This document shows, in pieces, positions 24,154 through 36,885 of a stretch of DNA of 64,000 bases (position 1 is the stretch's first letter; every line of letters starts with the position of its first letter). Source of the stretch: Mortierella alpina (Eukaryota > Mortierellomycota > Mortierellomycetes > Mortierellales > Mortierellaceae); contig JANATF010000001.1 of NCBI GenBank assembly GCA_029449245.1, forward strand, positions 2,852,001 to 2,916,000, written 5' to 3'. A program made the translations under genes and the position numbers. The notes beneath the pieces were generated by a model that ran no database searches, had not been told where the DNA came from, and was given only the letters and a program-made list of their open reading frames with translations.

Positions 24154-26246
24154 TCAAAGAGCCTGCAGGTCTACACCAGTCTCTGGCGGCACTTCATTCA
24201 TCGCGCCAGTCGAAGACCACAATCGCTTCTGTGCTGCGCCATACAGTCCCACTCGGACAGTAGGTAATGTACTAGAGCGGACCACAAACGAAATGCCTGT
24301 ATCCTGCTCCTGCTCCTGATGTACACTCCCCCCACTGTCCTTGCTGTTCGCTGCAGCCTGTCGTCTCCGGTAGTACTGAAAGATACCTCCAAGTCGCTCT
24401 AAAATCATCAAGAAAGTCGGGGGTGAACAAACGAGGTCTCCATTCAACCCGCTGTAATGATAAAAAACAAAAAAAAAACCCCCCCGATGTTCTCCAGAAC
24501 GCTGTCCTGAGAGGCACACCAAAGATGCTTACCTGAATCTAGATGTATCCGAGCCAGTTTTGATATTGTCGATGGCGAAGAAGGTGCTCGTGTGATTGCG
24601 CCAATGACAGATTCAGATTGTCCTCTCTTGTGAACGTGATCCTTTGAGGGACGCGTGTTTTCTCTTTTGAAGCCATCCTGTCCTCGAGGCCGCTTCGCAC
24701 CGCCTTCATTTTGGGCAGCATTGATTTCCATACCGTACGCCTCTCTTTTTTGTATCATGTCGTATTCGTGCTCATCTAAATCCACAATGCCCAGACCTCG
24801 CGGAGCACTGTTCACTGAGGAACACCTCCCTTCTGCTCCTCCAATGGACCAATGGACAGATGGAGCAAGCACAAAGAATGACAGCGCCCACAGCCGAAAC
24901 TCACTCTTGACCTCTTGGAGCATGGAAAACTTGGTTGGAGACGTCAGTGTCGGTGATGACGAGCTACGTCTGACGCTGCAGACCTGCTGTAGACGATTTT
25001 TCTATAATGCAGCATTGAGCAAGCCGATTTTTTTTATGAGTAAAGGAGTTTTGCCTTGCATGAGCATCAAGCCGCATAACTTTTGAAACGGGCCTGGCAA
25101 TTGAACTCAGCTCACACATATTCTTCTTACCTTCTGAAGCTCTAAGGTGCTCTTCACAAGCGCACCTGTACCGTCTCCATGATGAGCATCCGCAAGGCCT
25201 GTCCTATCGTCCAGCACATGCCTCGAGATCCTCTCTCTCGAGAGTAATGACTCCTCTTGAGCATCCTGCAGTGCGTTTATGATCGAGCCTGCGTCTGAGC
25301 TGGGCCCAGCAGCTCTCCAGGAACACAAGAGTTTCAAGGTCCTATACACCATGGCTGCATACACCAGAACTGCTCCAGCCGCTAACAGCGATACCTCATG
25401 TCCCAGCGGCGCCTCGGACTTGAGCCATATAGTCCACAATCCAAAGCTGAGCAATGCACCTGCTGCGCCCAATCCATGAACCAGTAACCTGATCCGTGTA
25501 AGATGTTGCTGCAGCTGTTGTGGTGGTTGTTGAGGCCAGTGCGCAGCAGTGGCAGAGTTTCCTTGAAGATATGGGCTGTTGCATTTGCTTCGATAAGGCG
25601 GTGGAGGGTACGCCGGTAGAGGACTCTCGGCCGAGGGCAGTGAGTTGTTCAACAGGGCCGGTGTGTTGGACTCTATTTGTAAGTTCAAGTCCTGTGTCTC
25701 GGCAGCCCTCTGGCTCGTTTCGTCACAAGGTCCATCGTGGTCTCGCGAGACCGAGACAACAGAGGTCTGCACTGACGACGGCGGTAATGACAAGTGTCCT
25801 GTTGTAGCGGAAAGGGCTGCTGCTGCTGCTGTTGTTGTCGTCGTTGTTGCGGTCACTGCTGCGGTGTTTATTATTGACGCGGGTGGCATGACAATGTGAA
25901 ATTGTATCTTCTCGGGTGCGGCAGAGATCCCTGGTGCTGCTGAAACTCTTCTTGACCTCGGGGGTGGATAGCAGTGCCAGAGGACGAATGCTCCTGTAAG
26001 AATGATGACAAGTGAGAGTGATAGGTGAAGCCGGTAGTGATCGCAGCACCAGATACTCGAGGCATAAAGACTTGGGAGGATTCCGTAGAGTCGCACCTGC
26101 AGGATATCTCGCGCTAGGACCTCTGCGTTTCTTGTTGTATGGTCGACTGGGACGCCGTTGGTAAAAGTGAAAGAAGGCGAGGCGGAGGAGGTATCGATGG
26201 GAGCGAGATGCTTGCCTCTGCTGGCTGATGATGGATATGGGCGCAT
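24154..26246 (-). CDS. Unidentified multi-pass membrane protein
   Basis: I do not recognise the family. Three exons can be joined in phase: 26246 to about 25137 (ending LELQK), about 24987 to 24537 (beginning VCSVRRSSSSPTL) and about 24455 to 24154. Four hydrophobic segments are visible: LHLSLSLVIILTGAFVLW, LVHGLGAAGALLSFGLWTIW, VSLLAAGAVLVYAAMVY and LWALSFFVLAPSVHW. The first two are separated by a long loop with Thr/Ala runs and a Pro/Tyr-rich stretch (LPAYPPPPY, a PPxY-type motif that could bind WW domains of a ubiquitin ligase). The C-terminus is hydrophilic and ends VDLQAL. It is convergent with the MATH-BTB gene. The function is unknown. Confidence 0.6.
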
Positions 26247-27183
26247 TATAATTTCGCGGGAAAAGATGTGTAATGGTCGTCGTTACACCAGGAGAAGGGT
26301 GCAGGAGGTAACAGAGTGTGCATATGCCTGCGCAAGGTAATGAAGAATAAAACAATTGAGTGGAATGAAGAGCAATGCGAAGCTGAATGAATGGAGTTGC
26401 AGCTGCCAATGGCGAGTCCTGAAGAGGAGGAGGGGGAAGATAAGAAAGTGGAGCGAAGAAGTGTGAGGGTAGTCAAGGCGTGGGCAGGGTGGGATGAACT
26501 CGGATCACCGTAGGTCGAAAACGTCTCTTTGACAGAGCGGGTGTGAGAGAATGTGCAAGTGTGTGCGGAAAAGAAAGACATGGAGACATAGACTGGATGC
26601 CATGGAGGGCTACAAAAGAGTGTGAGCGATGGAAGGGAGGTCAAGGAGCCAAGGGACAAGGGAGGCGTTGAAGGCATTGGAAAGAAAGAGCTCAAGGGAT
26701 GGCATGAGCCGGGCGCTTCTTAATCTTTCTACGCCTTCCTTTAGTTTTCCTTACAAGTACTCAGGTCCATCGTATACTGAACGGAGCTCTTCTCAAGACA
26801 TACGTATACAACCACACGCCAATGCATCCTTGGCACTCAATGCCACTTGAAGCACGGTTGCGAGGTGCGCGCATGCAACTACGTGGTGTTGATGTGGCAT
26901 TGTGGAGCGATCGTATGGATTCCAACAACAGCGTTCTGATTATATCTGATTGATCTCTGTACGCGCGCGAACAGTGTGTCGCGCTGACGAGGCGTGTTAT
27001 TTGTCTAAGTAAAGGAGGGGGGGGATTATGGTCTAGTCTACAGGGCAATGATAGTAAGAAATAGAAAAGTGGAAAAAGAAGGGTCATCACGGAAGAGGAT
27101 TTCATGTAGATAAGTTAGAAAAGAGTAAGAGATAAAAGGGAAAAGGTAACGGGGGGGGGGGGGTGAACCTCGAATCGCGCGCC
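26247..27183. other. Intergenic region with poly-G tract
   Basis: Upstream flank of the membrane-protein gene and 3' flank of the Msb1-like gene, both on the minus strand. A 13-nt G run lies at 27151-27163 and a shorter one near 27018-27025. I see no gene. Confidence 0.4.
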
Positions 27184-28133
27184 TTATTGTTCTCGCTGCA
27201 TCATGGGGTGCCTTGAATCTTCACCATGCTGCTGCTGCTGTTGTTGTTGCTGCTGTTCCTGTTGTTTGTTGGTCCCTGCCAACCGGGCCATCTCCTCTTC
27301 CAGCTTGTCGATCTTGACCCATCCAACCGCTCCGTCCTGAACAGGTTCTAGCATAACCCATCCGCTGTCTTGTCCTGCCATGTGCTCAATGCATGTCCAG
27401 GGGAACACCTCGTCCAGCGACTCCTCCGTCTTGGTCATCACATCCTTGCGTATCACTCCCATTGGCAACTGCCGCTGCTGCTTCTTCTTGCTACTGGTCG
27501 CGTTTCCTCCGACACTCGTCGCCATAAGTCCGCCTTGCGTCGACAGTCGATTGTTCTTCTTGGACGACGCCTTGAACCTGGACCCAAAAAGTCGGCTCTT
27601 CTTGGCAGGCTTGGCTGGTGCGCCATTATCCACTGCAGGGTTTGGCCCCGGAGACAAGGACGAAGAACCAACACCACCAACAGTAGTAAAATGCTTGCCA
27701 GGCTTCGCGGTCGCCGTGTTGGAACCCGGTGAGGCTGTTCCGGCTGCTGACAATGTTGGTGATGACTTGTCTAATGTACTCTTCTGACGTCTGACGTCGT
27801 CTTCGTTCACTGGTAAGAGCGCCCGGCTGATGTTGCTGTTGTTCGTCTTGTCCAAAGGACTTGGCTGCAATGGCGCCGCTTTCATCCTCGACGGCGACTT
27901 TGGCGGAAGAGGATTCCAGTTCAAGTTCAGAGGCGGAGAATGCAATACTGGCTGTGCGGACCCGATAGGAAAGGACCCAGTCCCGATAATAGTCGCCTGA
28001 CCGATGCCACCGGTAGAGCCAGCCTTCAGGGCCGCTAATGCCTTGGGATCTTTGGCCAGCGCCATAAAGCTCTCCCGCGCCGCTTTCATGGCTGCTGCTC
28101 GCTGTTCTCGACTTGGACCCGGATCCGAGCGAT

Positions 28134-28206
<73 letters not shown>

Positions 28207-31200
28207 TAGACCTAGACCTTGAACTTGACCTTGAACTTGATCTTGACCTAGAGGTCCTGACGGTACATGATCCCACGATGTCGTCGAGGTCATCGGCGGT
28301 TGGCCCAACTTTGACTTCCCCGCCGACGGACTCGAGTTCATCCCGGGACCACTGACCGCGGCCTTGGATTTTCGTTTCTGATGAAGACCCGTCAGGTACT
28401 GCTCCGGTTGATGGAAGAAGTCAGACTTAAAGCCTGCTTCTGAAAACTCATCCCACTGCAGCTGGTAATAGAGCTTACCATCCTTCAGCAGCGTGGCTGT
28501 CGAGAAGCGGTATTCTCTTTCGCCAGCCTTTTTGGGACTTGCTGGGGACAGTTGGACTGGGTTCTTGGCGGGCTTGGAGTCATCTAGGATGGAGCCATCA
28601 TCGGTAGTGTAGCTATCCGAGGACGTCCTTTCCTTCTCGACACGGTTGGACTTGCGGCCTGAGGGCGACGACGGCGACGATGCAATATTGGCAGGACCGG
28701 TGCGTTTGCTATCATTCTTGGAGTGGTTTGCGGGAGACCGTGGCGACGATGCTGTCATCCTACTCTTTCGGCGCTGTTCCCTAAGTGCAACATTACCAGA
28801 TCCAAACAGAGTTCCGGACGCACGACGGGCTCCTGTGAACCCCTTGGGAAGCTCTGGCACTGGCAAAGTAGCTTGGGCAGCACGCCTCCAGCTCTCTGGA
28901 GTGCCTGCCCCAGGAGTTGATGCATTGAGCTGCAGCAACTTGGTAGGTACGTTTGCAAGTGCAGGGCCGCTCTCTGTGACTGGGAGCTTGGGTGCCGTCG
29001 CCGTAGCCGGAGCCGAGGTTGGTCCTGATGCACCAGCGTCGCCCAGGAAGCTGAGTTCAAGGCGTGGAGGCTGAATCGACACTGCGGGCGCTGCAGGGAC
29101 TGCAGGGACTGCATTGACAACCTGATTGTTGATCTTGACCGGCTTGAGCTGTTCATCGCTCTGCTTAGAGCGCAGCTTGAAGGAGAGCGCGCGGATGAAA
29201 CCTGCGGCTTTGGATTTACTCTCGCTAGTTGGAGGCTGAGAGAAAGCCGAGGAGGCGCCGGTGGCGGTCGTTTGCAGTAGCAATGGAGATGGAGGGATTT
29301 GGCCCTTGCTATTGGACCGACTCACGGGCTTAGATTGCGGCTGCATGGGCGATGACATTGTCGAGGACGATGGGGACATCTTGCTGCTCTGGCCGCTCTT
29401 TGTGCTCGCCGTTGCAGGCGACCTCTTGTGGTAGTTATTTGAGCCGTATCCTGGGGGCGGTGCCACGGGGGTGTCGGAAAAGTTCTCGTGGAACTTGGAC
29501 CTCATCTCAGCTTTGGGAGACACTGGTGTGATAGGGGTGATGTGCATGGTGACCTCAACATCCTTTGGTCGTGAAATCACTTCAAACTTCTTGTCTGCGT
29601 GCGAGTGATGCTCCTGCGATCCTCTAGGATGCTGTGGCTTTGGCGATGCAATCGAAGAGCTTGATGAAGGGTTTGACACTGGCGTAAGTTCGTCTACAGC
29701 AGGGAAGGCCTTTTGAGGGAGGCCGCCCACGTTGATCGCCAGCTTGGCATCTGCACTGCTGTTCTTGGACACGGTTCGTCCAAGGCCTTTCGAGGCGCTC
29801 CTCGACGGGATACTAGGTCTCTCCAAGTCCTGAGGGGATGACTCCAATGAGAAGGCAGACAAGGCAGGCGATGATAGCTTGTCCTGTGCAACATTATGCT
29901 TGGCCTCCAGCAAGCGTGCACGAATGTCCTCTGCCACTTGGGCTCGCTCCGCTTGGATAGCCAATTCTCGCGACAAAATGTCATGTCGAAGTTCATTGGG
30001 TCTCTTGTGGACGCGACCATGCATTGTGTGTGGGTCCAGAGAGACGGACCGACGGAGCAAAGAGTTCCGTTTAGCGCGCTGGGGACTCATGGAGGGTGAT
30101 GCGTGTCCACCGGCAACAGCCTGGCCGACACGCGCTCGTACTGTGGAAGATCGCTGGACTGGTGGATACGTTGGAGAAACCGGGTCTGCGCCATCTCCAA
30201 ATCTTGCTGAGGGCTGATCAGAGAAGGAGATGTGTTGTGATGAACCGCCTTGAGTGCTTGAGCTGTTGGATCGATTCACTTTTATAAACTGCGAGTCTTC
30301 AGATGTGGGAACCGTGCCACTGTTGAGCGAGTCCAACTTAGTAAAGTCCCACCCGAGGCCGTCTGCGAAGTCTGGGACCAAGCTGTCATGCATCGGCTCG
30401 GGCTCTGACTCGTAGCCATCTGTTGACGAGTCGACAGGTAGCATGTACAGGCTCTCCATGTCGGCGACGGATGATCTTCGTCGGTCTTTCTCCCCTGGGT
30501 TCAACATCATCGATTGGCGGGAGTGGCGTAGACGGCCAAGATGAGACTGGTCCTGCATAATCTCCTCGTACTCCATTCGGTCCTGCTCATGAAATGGCGC
30601 GGGTGATATGGGACGAGACCTGGACGCGGTGGACTGAGCGAGAGAGTGGGTACGGGACAGTGATTGCTGTGAGTGTGGGGAGGCGGATCGAGGGCTTGGG
30701 ACGTGTTCAAAGTAGTTGTTGGAAGGACGTCCATGAACCCCAGTTGGAGTTGTGCTCGAGGGCCAGCCCGACGGAGCCAGGATGCTGGATCCAGCACTCG
30801 AGGGTACTGAGATGTCTGGACGCGCATGCATAGGTATGCTGGGCATGTGGCCGTTCTCGTTGCTCCGTTGTCGTGCACTGCGAACCTCGCGCGTGATGTT
30901 GTCTACGTATCGGTTCTCGTCGAATTCATCCTCCTGCTCAATCTTGGCCAAGTCATGCGTGGTCTTGATGCGGAGGAAAGCACGAAGCAGGTCTTCGCAG
31001 GCGGCACCCCATTGGTTGCGCTGCTGGAGTGAGGCGTCAAATGTGGTGAACTCGCCTTCGGGTTCGGCCATGATGCTGAGGGAGATGGCCTTGGCGACGG
31101 ATACGAGTGTCATGCCATTGAGATGGGCCAGAAGCGTTACATCGGCGCACAATGAGAAAAGGTCGAGCAGAATAGCGCGGTTGGCTGGTGGCAAGTCGCG

Positions 31201-32377
31201 TACGAATCTACTAAAGCTGCGATCTGGTGAAGTAAATTTGAGGGGACAACGAGGAAAAAGCAAGTAAGTACGGAGTAACACCGGGTTCAGAAGGAGAAGT
31301 GACAACAACACACACAGTGAGCGAGAGAGAGAGCGGTTAATAGGGGGAGAAGGAGGGTGAGTGCAAGGTCGGAGGGGATTCTTCGTCCTGATGAACGGGT
31401 GACAAGCAGCATACAAAAACGATGAAACGGTCGATGGCTTAATGAACCCCCCTTTTTTTCCCTCCTCCGCCCTCTTCAGCCAAGGCATCTCCTCGTTCCT
31501 GGACACACCGATTGTACTTCGTATACGGCTGTTCATGTAGGGGGGACGATGCACTACAATGGAGCGGGATGTACATCGGGGCTGCATCGGTATGTTTACC
31601 TTGCTGCAGATAGAGGACTTGGTAGTCTTCGTAGGTGACCAGCGTCTCCTCAGAGTATCGGATGGCCCACTTCATGGCATGTGCGACCAAGTGGATGTCG
31701 AGCTGGCGGAGCGCAGACAGTTCTGTACTGGCATCGTCATCCAGGATGAGCCGTATGGTATTGGTGATCACCCGTTGGCTCTGGCCCATCTGTACCTGAC
31801 GAAGGATTCCCTTCGTTGTGAGTCCTGCAGAACAAAGGCAAAATAAAAGAGAGATATCATGCATGCACACAGCAAACAAAAGAAGAGATGTACAGACGAA
31901 GCGTATCCCATTGTTAGTCTTCCACAAAAATAGCATCTTCCCTCGGGAGAACTGCCGAAATATCAAAAGGAGCACAAGAAAAGGAGTGGCAGCCGTACCT
32001 CGCTCGCGAATCTCTTTGATGCAGCGCTTGACAATCAGCAGGGTCATCTCCATCGAGAGGTCAGGGAGCGAATCATTGCCAGAATCATCCGCAAACACCT
32101 TGGAAATCAGTGTTTTCTTCTGCATGCTCTTTGACCGGCGAAGTTGTCCGCCACTGGAAGTGCGCAGAATGGTGCCCTGACGCGACAGTATTGAGCTGGC
32201 TGAGTTCATGGCAGCGGGATCCAATGTCCTTGCATGTGAGATGCCGCTGGTTGCTGTAACGATGCTGCTCCCGCTGGACATGGTCAGAGTTTGGTTGCCC
32301 TGGCTGCTGTTACTGCTGCTGGTGCCCTTGAACTGCTCTCGTAAGTTCTTGGCACTCGAGACCAGACGCAGAGACAT
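27184..32377 (-). CDS. Msb1/Mug8-like RhoGAP-fold polarity protein
   Basis: Three exons (31999-32377, 31600-31824, 27184-31223) join in phase to give 1,547 residues. The first 300 residues form a RhoGAP-like domain: LTTKGILRQVQMGQSQRVI (box I, with an Arg at the position of the arginine finger), then LVAHAMKWAIRYSEETLVTY, FSRFVRDLPPANRAILLDLF (the LP-x-N-x-x-x-L helix) and LAHLNGMTLVSVAKAISLSI. Fungal proteins of this layout, Msb1 and Mug8, act in polarised growth near Cdc42 and Rho1. Most of the rest is disordered and rich in Ser, Pro and Lys. It includes a Gly-Gln repeat, a conserved-looking block EYRFSTATLLKDGKLYYQLQ, a C-terminal module around DEVFPWTCIEHMAGQDSGWV, and a terminal Gln run. 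Placement in the Msb1/Mug8 family rather than ordinary RhoGAP is an inference. Confidence 0.72.
28133..28250. repeat. Hexanucleotide repeat encoding Gly-Gln
   Basis: About 12 perfect copies of the hexamer cttgac (28133-28206), followed by about seven degenerate copies. On the minus strand they encode an alternating Gly-Gln tract inside the Msb1-like protein. The repeat keeps frames open on both strands (Asp-Leu on plus, Arg-Ser on minus); these are shadows. Confidence 0.95.
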
Positions 32378-35300
32378 TATCCCTTATAACGTGGCGACCT
32401 GCCGCGAGGAGGTGAATGAGAAGGTGAACTGCGAGATGAGTGTGCGAACGACGTGAAAAACGAGTATGCCTGAGGGCAGCGAGTGTGAAAGGCAAGTGAA
32501 TCGAGCGGAAACAAGGCCGTGATGTGGACAGGGAGTAGGAGTTCAGTAGTGACAAGAGGGAGCTGGGCTTCTGTTTTGCGTTTGTTTTTTTGAATGTTGT
32601 CGAGCGGTTGAAGTGAGGTGGGGTTCAGGGCGGAGAGTAGAGGAGGACGTAGACGATGGCGAGGACGAAAAGGAAAGAGGGTTAATTTGAGCGAGGGGTT
32701 AATAGAGGTGGGATGAGAGCGTTTTGTTAGTCGGGAGAGAAGAGAGATATGCAATGATGTTAATAGACATCGCAATAAAAAAAAAGACGAGAGCGAGACG
32801 TTAGGGTTAGTAGGGCCATTGGTCGGCATGCAATCATTCAGCCAACAGCGAGTTGGCGCGCAAACACGCAGCGTACACAGACGAGCAACACGGGAAAGAG
32901 ACAAGTAAGGTCAGTAGAGTCAGGTTAGTAGCAACGCCAACAGAGACAGAGACAAGGAGAGAGAGTGAGCGAGTTAGTGAAGAGAAGAGAGAAGAAAGAG
33001 AGAGAGATAGAGAGAAAGACCGGTGGTTAGTTGCAGGGTTCTACGAACAGATATGACGCGTGATTGAGAAGAAGCAAGTGACAAGTAAAGGTGCGGACAC
33101 AGTGGGTGAGGTTGCTTGTTCGATAAGTGCATTGGGGTAGGTGCCAATGTAGGAAGGACAGACTTTGTGCGTGAAGGGTGAAATGGTACATGCGTTGGCG
33201 TGGTGGTCGGTTGTTTTTTTCGGTTGGTCCCTAGCTCATTAGAGCACTGAAGGATGGTGACATAAAGGTGGGGATGGTGGTCGAAAGGTCGAAATAGGAC
33301 GTATCAACGCATAGTGAGGAGGGACCCGCCGGCGATTGTGTATTGGAAAGGAAGCGCTGGCACTGGGAGGAGACAAGTGCCTCGATTGAATCAAATCCAA
33401 AAAGTGGGTATGAGCTCAAGAATCAGTCAAGACAAGGCCGCAAGAAAGAAAGAAAGAAAAAGAGAAAGAAAGTGCACAAGAGGTGAAGAAGGAGGGCAAA
33501 GAAAGAGGAGCGGGAGAAGCGGAAGCACTACTAATGACGGCACAAAAAGAATGGAGAACGAGGGAAGAGAGTGCAAGACAGGAAGAGAGAGAGAAAGAAA
33601 GAGAGAGGGCGAGCGAGGGATAGAGCGACATATAGCGGGCGATAGAGAGAACAAGGCGGTTCCCGATGGATACACACAGTATTAGCATGCAGCAACAGCT
33701 TTAGACGCATGCGTGCGTGAAAGCCGGATGGTGTGTAAGGGACTGACAGATGAATTAAGGCGCCGCAAAGACAGGAGTCGGGAGTCGCGACAGAGAGGAG
33801 AGGGAGAGAGAGCGCGAGCGCAGGAGAGCAAATAGTCGTAGACTAGAGAATGCAAAATTGAAGGACCACTCAGACGCGTTATGTGGCGCCGTCTCGGACA
33901 CTGCATGGTTCCTGGGTTCCCAAGACGGTCTCTTCTGTACCAACTCCGTGCTTTTCCCCCTCCTCACTACAGACCCATGCAGACAGTAAAAAAAAAAAAG
34001 GGCGCCTTGGTCGTTATAAAAGAATCAGGAGTAGCAAGAACGCCAACACCGACACTCAGCAAGATGGCTATGGTCAACATGATCGTCGTCATACAAAAGG
34101 TAGTGGCTCAGAAACGCTAGTCTCTGTCAGCAGGCGATGCCGGTCCGAGTCATTGGCTTTGCTCAGTTTCCGATCGCAGTAAAGGTGTGTAGACTGCAAA
34201 CGGGCGCCATGAAGAAAAGCAAGAAGTATAAAAGAAACTCGCCATTATGGGCAGCCCCATTCGTCTACCCATGAGAACCACAGGTCAATATGTCTTTTTC
34301 CAATTACTCTACCACACGCACTCCCGAAGTACGCGCGTGTGAGTTGCACAAGCCACGTTCTCTCGACTCTGTCAATATGGACCCTACACAGGAGCATTCC
34401 TTTGCGCAACGCGCTGTAATACGAGGGACACAAGGTATGACAAGCGGGCAGGCTAGGATTGTACTGCCCCTGAGAAGAAAGTTCCCCCTCCCCAATCGGG
34501 TCAAAGACACTCTTCCAATCTGATCCAACTATCTCTCCTTCATTACCTTCTACAATCCCTCGGCGGACAGATCAAGTAGTGGATGAAACCGAAAGACAGG
34601 CCGTATGTAGGGTCTACGGGAGGTTAATGACAGGTCGATGGGAAATGAAAAAGGCGCCAAAGATGGCCGATTAGCAAACACGGGGCTCTGGCAGGACAAA
34701 GGAGACGGTGCGAGGAAAAAGATGCGAGAGCATTAAAGGATGTGAATAGAATGAATGTGCTTTAGGCAGCACTCATGCAGGAGGGTGTCATTCCCGCAGA
34801 GACGAGGAAGCGCCTCATAAAGGTGGCAACTGGTGGTGGTGAGTGAGTATTTCAACGGAGTGGAGGGGTAGCCATATGTGCCTGAGAAACGACAGGGACA
34901 AGGTGAAGACTCCAGCTCGGGCAGTCTCAACAAGGGGTGTTAACGGGGATATGAGAGGGTGCATATTGTTGAAGGCAGGAGAATCCGGGCCAGCAGACCG
35001 CTCTGGAGGGACGTATCCGCCATAAATGTTGACTCGGCTAGTTGATGAAAGCCTATTGAGCAGGGGTGATCAAGCTTGAACTACCAGAGACTTGGGAGTG
35101 CTGTCGAAGCTAGAGGCCGCTGCGGGTGATGAGAAAGACCTCATGCCGCAAACAAGCACAGAGACCACTTCAAGGTTGCAGTAGCTATCGCGCTGACAGG
35201 ATATTACTGCACAACGACGTTCTGAGGTATACGTACTCTTGTCTGAAAATTCCGAGCTTCCTGGCGCGGCTTTCAAGCGGGAGTTGAGGGTGCAAGAATA

Positions 35301-36885
35301 CAGATGGCAAGGGTAGTGCGTAAGATGAGCGCAGGATGAGGGCTGCTTCAGAAGGAGCCAGAAGGAGCGGGAGCGATGTGCGCGAGCTGGGGATAAGGCG
35401 GAGGCTGAGGACAAGGACGACGAGGCAGGAAGGATGGAGGAGAAGAGAGAGGAGAAGGGGCACGAGGAAATATTAGGTGGAAGGGAGATGGAGGAACAAA
35501 GAGGGATGCGAGGTGCGGGGGGGAGAGGGTGCAGTGTCGACTGGGGCGAATCGGAGGTGAGCTCCTGGTGACCTGCAGGATAAATGCACACTGCTGCCAC
35601 GGCCATGCACTGGAGGCTGCGACAGACCCGACGACCACATACAACCGCCAAAGAGGCCGGTTTCTGCGCTGCTCTCGTGGAAGAGAGACACAGGCAGCGT
35701 GTGAGCACGGCCACAGTGTGCATGTACATGGGCATGTACAACAAGGTTGAATAGATCAGGATCCCATCCTGCTCTCATCTGCCACGCATGCATGGTGGGT
35801 GTCAACTCGACACTGCTCCTGTCCTAGCAGTTTATTCTTGTGCAGTACGGTGCGTACGTCCTCGTTCAGTCTCACTCGATCATCCTTCCTGCGTCTGCCA
35901 CTCGAGACGCTCGTGCCTAGTGCATGGCTTTCAATAGATAGACTTTGACTTTTCTTCGGGCTTCCTCTATGCAAGCGAGCGAAAAGATTAGGCTTTCAGA
36001 CAGAGCGAACAATTCAGGAACCAGTTCCAGTGAGGGAGTACCCTGACCTGGTTTCATTCTTGCTTTCGGCTCTTCGCAACTCTATCCTTTTCTGTTGCTG
36101 CTCCTCAGTTCCCAAGATAGCCTACGTATCTACGGGCTATTTGTGCCCTGCCTACGGCCTCTGCCGGATACTCTACCACTGTGTGTAACATAGCGCAGTT
36201 ATGAGATATATTGCCGCAATTTCAAATTTGAGAACGAGATGTGCACTATGGGATCTGCAGACACTCATCTCGGGCAGGGAATTGTCTGCCAAATGAAATT
36301 TATGCAGCCCTGACAAAGCTTAGAGCTTTGTGAAGAACTGGAAACCTGTCACTGCTGCCAAACAACACTCCGCCTGTGATCGAAGCACGGGACGTCTAAG
36401 GCTTGAAGGTCTGTCGACTTTACTCATGCTGAGGACTATTGAGACGTTCAAAGATGACACCAGGCTCTTTGACCTTACTACCGTTTTTGCAGGCCGTATG
36501 CAAAACTAGACCCGAAAACAAAAGTGTCTTTCCCCTCGTTTGTAGCCTACAGCACTTATACATGTATAGTGCCTGAAGCGTTGCACTACCGGCTTTTTTC
36601 AGACTAGAAAGAATGTATCAGTCCGTTCTACAAAACTTGACTCATACAGGGCCAGCATTTTCAAGACATGATACAAACCGACGCTGCTGAAAGTGGTTGA
36701 CGTCCTCTTGGTAAGGCCTACAGACAGGTTATAAAGATGTCCATGAAAACGAGCCTTCGTCTTGCGTTTTCTTCCCTTCATTTTTTCTTTTCAGGTCCTC
36801 GAAAGCTCCCATTCTTTCTTCGCATTCAGTTCCTGCCCGCTCGTATCAGCAGCCCTCCAACCACGCTCTTGATCAACCCTTCGCC
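32378..36885. other. 4.5-kb gene-poor spacer, purine-skewed on the left
   Basis: This spacer separates the 5' ends of the Msb1-like gene (minus) and the small membrane-protein gene (plus). From about 32900 to 33850 the plus strand is strongly GA-rich, with impure GAAA/GAGA repeats near 33440-33480 and 33580-33620. This probably includes the leader and promoter of the Msb1-like gene. From 34.0 to 36.9 kb composition is normal. A TATAAAAG element at 34227-34234 precedes a 77-codon frame at 34290-34523 that I could not assign. I found no convincing exon series, tRNA or transposon remnant. Confidence 0.4.

Noticed and set aside
28133-28250. Regular short repeats that might suggest CRISPR
   Set aside because: The repeats are six-base tandem units with no spacers, inside a eukaryotic coding exon.
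27626-28276. Arg-Ser repeat frame resembling an SR splicing factor
   Set aside because: It is the alternative reading of the hexanucleotide repeat inside the Msb1-like gene. The Gly-Gln frame is the one continuous with the conserved protein.
28113-28355. Asp-Leu repeat frame on the plus strand
   Set aside because: It is another frame of the same hexamer and is not conserved outside it.
33416-33688. 90-codon minus-strand frame with hydrophobic Ser/Leu runs
   Set aside because: Translation of GA-rich microsatellite DNA; the apparent membrane segments are artefacts.
35070-35744. 224-codon minus-strand frame
   Set aside because: Cys/Ser/Pro-rich low-complexity translation of a GA-rich stretch, with overlapping competing frames and no domain.
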